Assembly (NCBI GenBank): GCA_021790495.1
Contig: JAJYGZ010000242.1
Span: forward strand, 1-6,486
From: Actinomycetes bacterium
GTDB lineage: Bacteria; Actinomycetota; Acidimicrobiia; Acidimicrobiales; Acidimicrobiaceae
DNA: 6,486 nt
Direction: 5' to 3'
The stretch's first letter is position 1. Every line of letters starts with the position of its first letter. Shown piece after piece: positions 1-5,830 of the stretch. The notes under the pieces were generated by a model, which searched no databases, had not been told where the DNA came from, and saw only the letters and a list, made by a program, of their open reading frames with translations. Made by a program: the position numbers and the translations under genes.

Positions 1-99
1 GACCTAGACACCGTCGGGGCCCTGGAAATCCTGGACGAGACCGCGCGACGGGGCCAAGGCGTGTCAGTCGCCGCGGCCCTGTTGGGAATCTACCTTTAG
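1..99 (+). CDS. C-terminal end of a cysteinyl-tRNA synthetase family protein, probably MshC-like (partial)
   Basis: Frame 1 is open from the window edge to TAG at 97-99 and gives 32 residues beginning D-L-D-T-V-G-A-L and ending L-L-G-I-Y-L. The block D-L-[DN]-T-x-x-A-L is the conserved helix late in class I cysteinyl-tRNA synthetases and in MshC, the mycothiol-pathway ligase that joins cysteine to glucosaminyl-inositol. Two details lean to MshC: Asp rather than the usual Asn in the third position, and an end only about 30 residues after the motif, where ordinary CysS usually carries a longer C-terminal domain. Both are recalled family traits, not a computed alignment. Nothing of the catalytic domain is visible, so CysS itself is not excluded. 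The gene reads in the same direction as thrS, 45 nt upstream of it, and may share its transcript. Confidence 0.55.
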   Translation, partial: DLDTVGALEILDETARRGQGVSVAAALLGIYL

Positions 100-144
100 C
101 GCGATCTCGGCGCGCGTGTGTTGTCAAAAGAAAGAGTGCTCTAG

Positions 145-2115
145 ATGTTGGTCGTATTACCTGATGGATCAAGCCGCGAAGTGCCGGACTTGCAAAGCGG
201 AGCCGAGGCGGTGGCGGCGCTTGACCCCAAAGGGAGACTCTCGGTGGTGGCTTTTCACAATGGCCGAGAACTTGTCGACCTTTCTAGTCCCTTGACCGGA
301 TCGGAGCTGCGGCTGGTTGCTTCAGCCAGCGATGAAGGTCGCGAAGTTCTCCGACATTCGACTGCGCACGTGATGGCACAAGCGGTTCTAATTTTATGGC
401 CGGGTGCCAAATTCGCTATCGGGCCCTTTATCCAAGACGGCTTTTACTACGACTTCGCTTTGCCGGGCGGCGCTCACTTCAGCGATGACGATCTCGCCAA
501 GATAGAGGCGACCATGGCCCAGATTATCGCCAAGGATCAGCCTTTTATAAGAGAAGAGCACTCCATTGCCGAGGGCCTTGCCTTATTTGCCGACCAGCCC
601 TATAAGCGCGAGATCATCGAGGGCGTCCAGAGCGCCTCCGCTCTCGATGGCACCGAGCTAGAGGGCGTGGATGAGTCTGGCGTTTCGGTATATCGAAATG
701 GCGACTCCTTTGTTGACCTTTGCCGGGGACCGCACGTTCCCTCCACCTCTTACATCAAGGCCTTCAAGCTGATGCGTGTCGCAGGCGCCTATTGGCGAGG
801 CGACGAAAAGCGCGATCAGCTGCAAAGGCTGTACGGAACGGCGTGGGAGTCAAAGGCGGCACTCAAGGAGTACATCGAACGGCTGGCGGAAGCAGAAAAG
901 CGCGACCACCGCAAGCTCGGCTTGGACCTCGACATGTTTCACTTTCCTCCCGAGATCGGAGGAGGATTGCCGGTCTTTCACCCTAAGGGAGCGCTGGTTC
1001 GCCACCTCATGGAAGACTTCTCGATGAAGTCGCATTTAGCGGGGGGCTATCAGCTCGCCTGGACGCCACACATCGCCAAGTCGACCCTGTTCGAGATATC
1101 TGGGCACCTTCAGTGGTACAAGGACGGAATGTATCCTCCCATGGAGATGGAGGGAGCCACCTATTACCCAAAGCCGATGAACTGCCCGATGCATATCCTG
1201 ATCTACAAGTCGCATCAGCGCTCCTATCGGGAGCTGCCGATGAGACTCTTCGAGTTTGGCACCGTCTATCGATTTGAGCGCAGCGGGGTATTGCACGGCT
1301 TAGCTCGAGTGCGAGGGCTCACCCAGGATGACTCGCACATCTTTTGCTCTCCGGCTCAGCTCGGGGACGAGCTGTCGCGCCTGTTGCGCTTCATAATCTC
1401 GCTTCTAAGTGCATTCGGTCTGCAAGATTTCGAGGCTGAATTGGCGACGCGTCCAGACAAGTCAGTTGGGGCGGATGCCGAGTGGGACGATGCTACCGCC
1501 GCCTTGGAGTATGCGCTTAAGCTCTCGGGCGTGAGTTATGTCATGGCAGAAGGCGAAGGAGCGTTTTACGCGCCCAAGATCGATATTCACCTCAAAGATG
1601 CCATCGGGCGACGCTGGCAGGTTTCGACGCTTCAGGTTGACCTTCAGCTTCCCCAGCTGTTTGACCTGGACTTTGTAGATTCCGACAATGTCCGCAAACG
1701 GCCCTATATGATCCATCGAGCTCTTTTTGGTTCTGTCGAGCGGTTTTTTGCGATTCTCCTTGAGCACTATGCGGGGGCTCTCCCTGCCTGGCTCTCCCCG
1801 GTCCAAGTGGCGATCGCGCCGGTAAAAGAGGACAATGAGGGATACGCCGCTCAAGTTGCGTCCCGTCTGTCGGCTCTGGGCGCGCGGGTAGTCACCGCGG
1901 GAGCGTCTGAGCCCCTAGGCGCTCGGATTCGCAAGCAAAAGCTCGAAAAGGTGCCCTTTATCCTGGTCGTCGGGGACCGCGACCAAGAGGCCGGAACGGT
2001 CGGGGTCAACCGCCGTGGGTCACAGAAGCCCGAAGTGGACGTGAACCTGGAGTCCTTCATCGCAGAGTTGATCATAGAGATCACCCCCAAGCCGTTGGAA
2101 GTGGATCTTGCTTGA
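145..2115 (+). CDS. thrS: Threonyl-tRNA synthetase
   Basis: Class II synthetase that charges tRNA-Thr in the cytoplasm. It has 656 residues, near the E. coli length of 642. Order of domains: TGS-like domain at about 1-60; editing/SAD domain at about 62-225 with H71-S-T-A-H75 and C193-R-G-P-H197 (the HxxxH and CxxxH editing-site ligands); catalytic core at about 255-545; anticodon-binding domain from about 552, opening V-Q-V-A-I-A-P-V. The three zinc ligands of the active site are present: C347 in M-N-C-P-M-H, H398 in Q-D-D-S-H, and H524 in R-P-Y-M-I-H. The motif 2 Arg is R376 in V-Y-R-F-E, and the motif 3 Arg is R533 in G-S-V-E-R-F. The ATG at 145 follows a purine run AAAGAAAGAG at 127-136, a weak but well-placed ribosome site. 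I see no T-box or long leader in the 45-nt gap upstream. Its last 8 nt overlap the HIT gene. No key residue is missing. Confidence 0.98.
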   Translation: MLVVLPDGSSREVPDLQSGAEAVAALDPKGRLSVVAFHNGRELVDLSSPLTGSELRLVASASDEGREVLRHSTAHVMAQAVLILWPGAKFAIGPFIQDGFYYDFALPGGAHFSDDDLAKIEATMAQIIAKDQPFIREEHSIAEGLALFADQPYKREIIEGVQSASALDGTELEGVDESGVSVYRNGDSFVDLCRGPHVPSTSYIKAFKLMRVAGAYWRGDEKRDQLQRLYGTAWESKAALKEYIERLAEAEKRDHRKLGLDLDMFHFPPEIGGGLPVFHPKGALVRHLMEDFSMKSHLAGGYQLAWTPHIAKSTLFEISGHLQWYKDGMYPPMEMEGATYYPKPMNCPMHILIYKSHQRSYRELPMRLFEFGTVYRFERSGVLHGLARVRGLTQDDSHIFCSPAQLGDELSRLLRFIISLLSAFGLQDFEAELATRPDKSVGADAEWDDATAALEYALKLSGVSYVMAEGEGAFYAPKIDIHLKDAIGRRWQVSTLQVDLQLPQLFDLDFVDSDNVRKRPYMIHRALFGSVERFFAILLEHYAGALPAWLSPVQVAIAPVKEDNEGYAAQVASRLSALGARVVTAGASEPLGARIRKQKLEKVPFILVVGDRDQEAGTVGVNRRGSQKPEVDVNLESFIAELIIEITPKPLEVDLA

Positions 2116-2602
2116 CCAGCTTTGGGCAGGATGGCGGCGGAGCTTTATCGAAAGCGGCGAAGCCGATCAAGGAGTGCGCAGTTGCGTCCTGTGCGCCTTA
2201 GGCGAGGCGGGCGAGGCGTCAGCGGAGAACTTTGTTTTGTTTCGCGGAGAGTTCAACTACGTGGTGTTGAATGCCTTCCCGTACGCTCCGGGGCACATGA
2301 TGGTCGTACCATATCTGCACCTCGGAGACCTTATGGAGCTTTCTACCGATGCGCTGGTAGAGAATACCATGTTGGTGAGAAAGTGCGTTGGGGCACTGAC
2401 TGGGGCGTACAAGCCAGAAGGTTATAACCTCGGAGCGAATCTCGCTCGTGCCGGCGGAGCCGCTTTTGACGACCACATCCACTTTCACGTTGTGCCGCGG
2501 TGGCTCGGCGACACGAATTTCATGACCGCAGTCGCTTCGATGCGGGTCATGCCAGAAGCGTTAGATTCTGCCTATGCTCGGCTGCGTCCGCAGTTTACCT
2601 AG
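2108..2602 (+). CDS. HIT-family nucleotide hydrolase/phosphorylase (Rv2613c Ap4A phosphorylase type)
   Basis: A 164-residue histidine-triad protein. The defining motif H123-I-H-F-H127-V-V is followed by P-R-W, with a C26-V-L-C29 pair near the N-terminus that usually helps bind zinc in this branch. Further family blocks are visible: Y-V-V-L-N-A-F-P-Y-A-P-G-H-M-M-V-V-P-Y, and Y-N-L-G-x-N before the triad. The opening L-D-Q-L-W-A and the P-R-W-x-G-D-x-N-F stretch resemble mycobacterial Rv2613c, a diadenosine tetraphosphate phosphorylase, which also lies directly after thrS; the activity here is inferred from that resemblance. The start is TTG at 2108, overlapping the thrS stop by 8 nt. It is supported by a GGAAGTGGA purine tract at 2097-2105 and by the family-like N-terminus right after it; no ATG or GTG lies just upstream in frame. 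This points to translational coupling with thrS. Confidence 0.93.
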   Translation: MLDQLWAGWRRSFIESGEADQGVRSCVLCALGEAGEASAENFVLFRGEFNYVVLNAFPYAPGHMMVVPYLHLGDLMELSTDALVENTMLVRKCVGALTGAYKPEGYNLGANLARAGGAAFDDHIHFHVVPRWLGDTNFMTAVASMRVMPEALDSAYARLRPQFT

Positions 2603-2675
2603 CTTTTGAGCCAGACATCAAGCATGCGTCAAGCATTTGCGACCCGAAAGCCGCCGATTCGTTGCGTAAAGCCTG
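2603..2675. other. Convergent intergenic gap with no clear terminator
   Basis: This 73-nt stretch separates the stops of two converging genes, the HIT gene on the plus strand and the EF-G paralogue on the minus strand. I looked for a stem followed by a T-run on either strand and found none. There are only imperfect pairings such as CGTCAA with TTTGCG around 2627-2640, and an 8-bp direct repeat TCAAGCAT at 2618-2625 and 2629-2636, 11 nt apart. Termination may be Rho-dependent or the transcripts may overlap at their 3' ends. Confidence 0.5.
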
Positions 2676-4691
2676 TTAGCTCCCATTCGCTTTGGCGAGT
2701 CGAGAATATAGCGCCTTGGGCAGCGGGTCGTGGTGGTCGTATGTCGCGGAAAATCTCCCTTGCCCAGCGGTCAATGATCGCAGCTCGCTGGCGTAAGACT
2801 GTATTTCGTTGGCTGGAACGATCGCCATGATCGTTACCGCTCCATTTTGATCGTCGAGCTCCGTCCGTGTTACTTTCGCCCTTCGCGAACTGAGGTCTCC
2901 CAATACGTCGCCCTGTTGTCGGATCGGCACCGTGACCGCCAGATGCATTATTGGTTCGAGAACGGTGGTGGAAGCCTGGGTGATAGCCTCCCGAAGAGCG
3001 AGAATCCCGGCCATCTTAAAGGACATTTCGGAACTGTCTACGCTGTGGAACGCACCGTCATAAAGGTGCGCTTCGATATCTACCACCGGATAGCCGTGGA
3101 GTCCGCCGTGGTCGCAGGCCTCGATAACGCCTTTTTCTACGGCGGGGATGAATTGGCGTGGTATCGCCCCTCCAACGATTTGGTCAACGAACTTTACTCC
3201 GCTTCCCCTTTCGAGTGGGGTAAACCGCAGTCTTGCCACTCCGAATTGGCCGTGACCTCCGCTCTGTTTCTTGTACTTGCCCTCAACCTGGATCGGCTTG
3301 GCGATGGTCTCGAGGTACTCCACTTCGCAAGGGAGAAGTGAAGCCTTCAGCTGGTATCGCCTGGTCAGCTTCTCCAAGATCGTCGAAAGCTGCAGCTCGC
3401 CGAGGCCTGAAAGAATCAGATTGTGGGTGCGACCATCGCGCGCGATCGAGATGGTCGGCTCTTCCTCGTTCAGTTTGGCAAGGGCGTTGGAGAGCTTTTC
3501 TTCGTCCGCTTTGGCCTCTGGAACGATCTGATATCGAAGCATTGGGACTTCGAAAGAGAGCTCGGCCTCAGCTGTCGCAACTGACTTCGAGCTGGTAAGT
3601 ACGTCACCAGTTCTGACGCTGTTCAGCTTGGCGACCGCGATGATGTCACCGCAGCTGGCACTCGCTTGATTGAGGTGTTCCTTGCCCGAGAGCATGAAGA
3701 TCGAGTGAAGGCGTTCGGAGGTACCAGTCCTGGTGTTTATGAGATCGGTATCGACGGAAATCGTTCCCGAGAGCACCTTCATCAGGCTCAGGCGCCCTAA
3801 GAACGGATCGGAGTATGTTTTGTAGGTTCTGGCTCGAATTTCAGAAGAGGACGACGATTCCGGCGCTGGCCCTATCTCGACGAGAAAGTCGACCAGGCGG
3901 TCGATTCCAATTCCTTTAAGTGCCGATCCGACCACAACCGGGAAGACAGTTGAGTCGCGTATCCCGTTTGCCATGACCGCTTCGAGAGCAACCTTGTCGG
4001 GCACTACGCCATCCAGGTAGGCGGCCGTCATTTCTTCATCTGCGACGACAATGCCCTCGATCAATAGTTCATGGGCCCGATGTTCGCTGATTGCGATCTC
4101 GGGGGGTATTTCAGTGGTTGACGCCGAGCTTCCGACGTAGGTGGCGACAGTTTCGCTGAACAGGTCGATTACGCCGCTCAATTTATCAGCTTCGCCCAAG
4201 GGAATTTCTATCGGGGCAATTCCCTCTCCGAAGGCTTGAGAGAGCCTTTCTACCGTCGAGGTGAAGTCCGCCCTCTCTTTGTCGACCTTGTTGACAAAGC
4301 ACATCCGCGGCTTGTTTAGCGCTTGTGCGCTTTGCCATATTCTCACCGTGTCGTGGCTCAGGGCTTCTGTCGCCGATATGACAAAAAGCGCCAAGTCGCA
4401 CGCGTATAGCGCCGCCTGGACCTCGCCGGTGAAGTCGACGACTCCGGGACTGTCAAGCAGGTTTATCTTGTACCCCTGATAGTCGAGGGAGACGACCGAA
4501 AGCGATATGGAGTGGCGATGCTTAATCTCTTCGGGTTCGAAATCGCTGACTGTATTGCCGTCCTCGATTCGTCCCATGCGGCTCGTCTTGTTGACGAAAT
4601 GGTTCATCGCTTCGACCAAAGAGGTTTTGCCCGAACCAGTCTGGCCAACGACGGCAATATTGCGAATCTTGTCCGATGGCATCGGGCTCAA
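2676..4691 (-). CDS. Elongation factor G-like GTPase (EF-G2 / FusA2 type)
   Basis: A 671-residue paralogue of translation factor EF-G with the whole five-domain layout (numbering from the TTG start). The GTPase with insert spans about 1-270, domain II about 285-375, domain III about 380-453, domain IV about 457-577 (K-Q-S-G-G-H-G-Q-F-G and F-H-S-V-D-S-S-E are clearly EF-G), and domain V about 578-671. G4 is canonical N134-K-V-D137. The other switches differ: the P-loop is G16-Q-T-G-S-G-K-T23 instead of the EF-G H-I-D-A-G-K-T form; R-G-I-T-I-T is replaced by R-H-S-I-S-L-S; and D-T-P-G-H-V-D-F has become D80-S-P-G-V-V-D-F87, so the catalytic His is Val. Mycobacterial FusA2 (EF-G2) shows similar departures, and that protein has been reported to lack ribosome-dependent GTPase activity. 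The role is therefore unknown, probably ribosome-associated, and not tetracycline protection on this evidence. In-frame starts also exist at 4700 (GTG), 4697 (ATG) and 4682 (ATG); I prefer TTG 4691 because of the ribosome site upstream. The gene sits antisense between two parts of a conserved gene row. Confidence 0.9.
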   Translation of the reverse strand: MSPMPSDKIRNIAVVGQTGSGKTSLVEAMNHFVNKTSRMGRIEDGNTVSDFEPEEIKHRHSISLSVVSLDYQGYKINLLDSPGVVDFTGEVQAALYACDLALFVISATEALSHDTVRIWQSAQALNKPRMCFVNKVDKERADFTSTVERLSQAFGEGIAPIEIPLGEADKLSGVIDLFSETVATYVGSSASTTEIPPEIAISEHRAHELLIEGIVVADEEMTAAYLDGVVPDKVALEAVMANGIRDSTVFPVVVGSALKGIGIDRLVDFLVEIGPAPESSSSSEIRARTYKTYSDPFLGRLSLMKVLSGTISVDTDLINTRTGTSERLHSIFMLSGKEHLNQASASCGDIIAVAKLNSVRTGDVLTSSKSVATAEAELSFEVPMLRYQIVPEAKADEEKLSNALAKLNEEEPTISIARDGRTHNLILSGLGELQLSTILEKLTRRYQLKASLLPCEVEYLETIAKPIQVEGKYKKQSGGHGQFGVARLRFTPLERGSGVKFVDQIVGGAIPRQFIPAVEKGVIEACDHGGLHGYPVVDIEAHLYDGAFHSVDSSEMSFKMAGILALREAITQASTTVLEPIMHLAVTVPIRQQGDVLGDLSSRRAKVTRTELDDQNGAVTIMAIVPANEIQSYASELRSLTAGQGRFSATYDHHDPLPKALYSRLAKANGS

Positions 4692-4695
4692 TTCC

Positions 4696-4704
4696 ATCAC
4701 CTCC
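4696..4704 (-). promoter_or_regulatory. Strong Shine-Dalgarno site of the EF-G-like gene, deciding its start
   Basis: The minus strand reads GGAGGTGAT, a nine-base match to the anti-Shine-Dalgarno end of 16S rRNA. The GTG (4700) and ATG (4697) that give the longest reading frame lie inside this match and cannot be used well with it. The next in-frame start, TTG at 4691-4689, lies 8 nt after GGAGG, an ideal distance; the ATG at 4682 is 17 nt away. The site therefore argues for a TTG start. Confidence 0.65.
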
Positions 4705-4709
4705 CCGGG

Positions 4710-4751
4710 GGTCCACCGAGTGGATCCGTGTAGGGCCCGGGATTGCCGGGC
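4710..4751 (-). promoter_or_regulatory. Two small hairpins in the leader of the EF-G-like gene
   Basis: In the transcript of the EF-G-like gene two stems can be drawn just before the ribosome site. The first is GCCCGG / CCGGGC (4735-4740 with 4746-4751, 5-nt loop). The second is a 7-bp stem including one G-U pair (4710-4716 with 4720-4726, 3-nt loop). The second ends only 5 nt before GGAGG. They may influence ribosome access, or may simply reflect GC-rich sequence. No known riboswitch is recognised. Confidence 0.3.
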
Positions 4752-4779
4752 ATCTTTGCGCTAAGAGCGAAACTAGCAA

Positions 4780-4944
4780 ATGATTCGCCGTTTCCCAATT
4801 TTTGCGGCAATGACTTTTGCGGTGCTGGGTGCATTTGGAGCTTTGGACCTTGAAAGTGATCTGTTCCAAATAGGATTGAGTGAGAACTATGTTCGGCCCG
4901 GGAGCATTTATGCCAACCGTTATGGCGCCGAACTGGTCATTTGA
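4780..4944 (+). CDS. Possible small membrane or secreted peptide, 54 aa (unrecognised)
   Basis: An ATG-started frame of 54 codons lies in the divergent gap between the EF-G-like gene and pgsA, ending 15 nt before the pgsA GTG. Its product starts M-I-R-R-F-P and runs into a hydrophobic stretch of about 16 residues (I-F-A-A-M-T-F-A-V-L-G-A-F-G-A-L), then a mixed polar part with D-L-E-S-D and N-Y-V-R-P-G. A positive N-terminus followed by a hydrophobic run fits a single membrane segment or an uncleaved signal. The ribosome site is weak (AAGAG at 4763-4767, a longish distance). About 45 percent of its codons end in G or C, lower than is usual for genes in GC-rich DNA, so the frame could be chance. 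I recognise no family. If real, it would be the first gene of the pgsA transcript. Confidence 0.35.
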   Translation: MIRRFPIFAAMTFAVLGAFGALDLESDLFQIGLSENYVRPGSIYANRYGAELVI

Positions 4945-4959
4945 ATTGGAGAATTCAAC

Positions 4960-5730
4960 GTGTTTGACGGGAATCTGCGGTCACAAGTTGACCAGAGAAC
5001 CCAGCCGATTGGGAAGGCTCTAGCCAAGATCGGAGTTACGGCCGACATCTTGACGCTTTCGGGCGTGGCGATGTCGATCGTTACTGCCGTTGTAATCGCC
5101 ACGTCCCACCTTCTGGTTGGTTTTCTATGTCTTGCCCTCTCGGTCTTGCCGGACCTTCTGGATGGCCCAGTAGCAAAAGTGAGGGGCACTACGTCGGCTC
5201 GCGGAGCGTTTCTGGATTCGGTTTCCGATCGTTTCAGCGACCTGATGATTACCTTGGGCCTGGGCTTTTATCTGCTACATCGAGGGCATCCAGATCTCGC
5301 CATGCTGCCATTCGGGATTTATGGCGCCGCGTCGCTGATCTCCTATCAGCGCGCAAAGGCGGAGTCGCTTGGCTTTAGCGCCAAAGGCGGGCTTATGGAG
5401 CGCGCCGAGCGGCTAATCCTTCTCGGTTTTGGCATTCTGGTTTCGCCGATATTGGTTCCGGTGCTCTGGCTGGTTCTGGTGCTTTCACTAGTCACGGTCG
5501 GTCAACGCTTCGTCAAGGTCTGGATCCAGGCCTCAAGTACCGACAGCCGCCTCAAGCTCCGCCTCCGGCACAATTACCGGCCGCGACGGACACGGGGAGA
5601 GTACTCGTTGGGGGCGCGCCTGCGCAGCGCTCGGGCGCGCGAGGGAGGGTCCTTGCGCGAACAGCGTGCACGGAGGATTCGTGAACGCACTTCAGCAAGA
5701 GGCTGGTTTTCGTCCCGTTCTCCCGAATAA
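4960..5730 (+). CDS. pgsA: CDP-alcohol phosphatidyltransferase, probably phosphatidylinositol phosphate synthase
   Basis: An integral membrane enzyme expected to join CDP-diacylglycerol to inositol 3-phosphate, giving phosphatidylinositol phosphate and CMP, the first step towards PI and its mannosides. The family signature lies at residues 65-90: D65-L-L-D68-G-P-V-A-K73, eight residues, then G82-A-F-L-D86-S-V-S-D90, with all four metal-binding Asp in place. One change is notable: the usual A-R is A-K. Later the block S-Y-Q-R-A-K-A-E with G-L-M-E-R-A-E-R is the pattern seen in actinobacterial PI-phosphate synthases. Around six hydrophobic segments can be drawn, the last ending near W188. Residues 189-256 form a soluble tail with 19 Arg, which makes the protein longer than mycobacterial PgsA1 (217 aa). 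The GTG start at 4960 has GGAG at 4948-4951, 8 nt away. The acyltransferase neighbour supports the PI role over phosphatidylglycerol synthesis, but the substrate is not proven by sequence. Confidence 0.9.
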   Translation: MFDGNLRSQVDQRTQPIGKALAKIGVTADILTLSGVAMSIVTAVVIATSHLLVGFLCLALSVLPDLLDGPVAKVRGTTSARGAFLDSVSDRFSDLMITLGLGFYLLHRGHPDLAMLPFGIYGAASLISYQRAKAESLGFSAKGGLMERAERLILLGFGILVSPILVPVLWLVLVLSLVTVGQRFVKVWIQASSTDSRLKLRLRHNYRPRRTRGEYSLGARLRSARAREGGSLREQRARRIRERTSARGWFSSRSPE

Positions 5731-5830
5731 CCTCTCATACGTAGTGGCTCCCCAATTAGACCGTGCGGAAGTTGCTTTGAGATTTGCGCGACTTGCCAAC
5801 CGCCCTAGGTGTTGGGACTGCAATGACTAA
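5681..5830 (+). CDS. Possible small ORF bridging pgsA and the acyltransferase, 49 aa (unrecognised)
   Basis: A GTG-started frame of 49 codons begins inside the last 50 nt of pgsA, in a different frame, and ends with a TAA that overlaps the ATG of the next gene by 8 nt (ATGACTAA). GGAGGA at 5672-5677 lies just upstream, somewhat close at 3-4 nt; another in-frame GTG is at 5666. The product reads like a soluble peptide, with F-R-P-V-L-P-N-N-L, then R-A-E-V-A-L-R-F-A-R-L, and ends R-C-W-D-C-N-D with a C-W-D-C pair. It fills an otherwise empty 92-nt gap between two genes that usually sit tightly together. The frame is open back to a stop at 5489, so it could also be the true tail of a frameshifted pgsA. 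I recognise no family. Confidence 0.35.
   Translation: MNALQQEAGFRPVLPNNLSYVVAPQLDRAEVALRFARLANRPRCWDCND

Noticed and set aside
1462..1854. 130-codon minus-strand ORF inside thrS
   Set aside because: The plus strand here encodes invariant ThrRS motif 3 and a zinc ligand; the antisense product looks random.
2618..2636. Direct repeat TCAAGCAT twice, 11 nt apart, in the convergent gap
   Set aside because: Too short and only two copies; no link to an operator, attachment site or terminator can be shown.
2847..3341. 164-codon plus-strand ORF antisense to the EF-G-like gene
   Set aside because: It lies wholly opposite a gene with clear EF-G domains, shows no recognisable domain, and is typical of open antisense frames in GC-rich DNA.
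2676..4691. Tetracycline-resistance ribosomal protection protein (TetM type)
   Set aside because: Such proteins keep the canonical EF-G GTPase motifs and catalytic His; the changes here match the EF-G2 paralogue group instead.
4522..4869. 115-codon minus-strand ORF reaching from the EF-G-like N-terminus into the divergent gap
   Set aside because: Most of it is an out-of-frame copy of the EF-G P-loop region, and it has no family-like motif; the strong ribosome site serves the other frame.
4850..4876. Promoter-like TTGAAA and TAGGAT upstream of pgsA
   Set aside because: The spacing is only 15 nt and the second box matches 4 of 6; such pairs occur by chance, and it would fall inside the candidate 54-codon ORF. 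Not strong enough to call.
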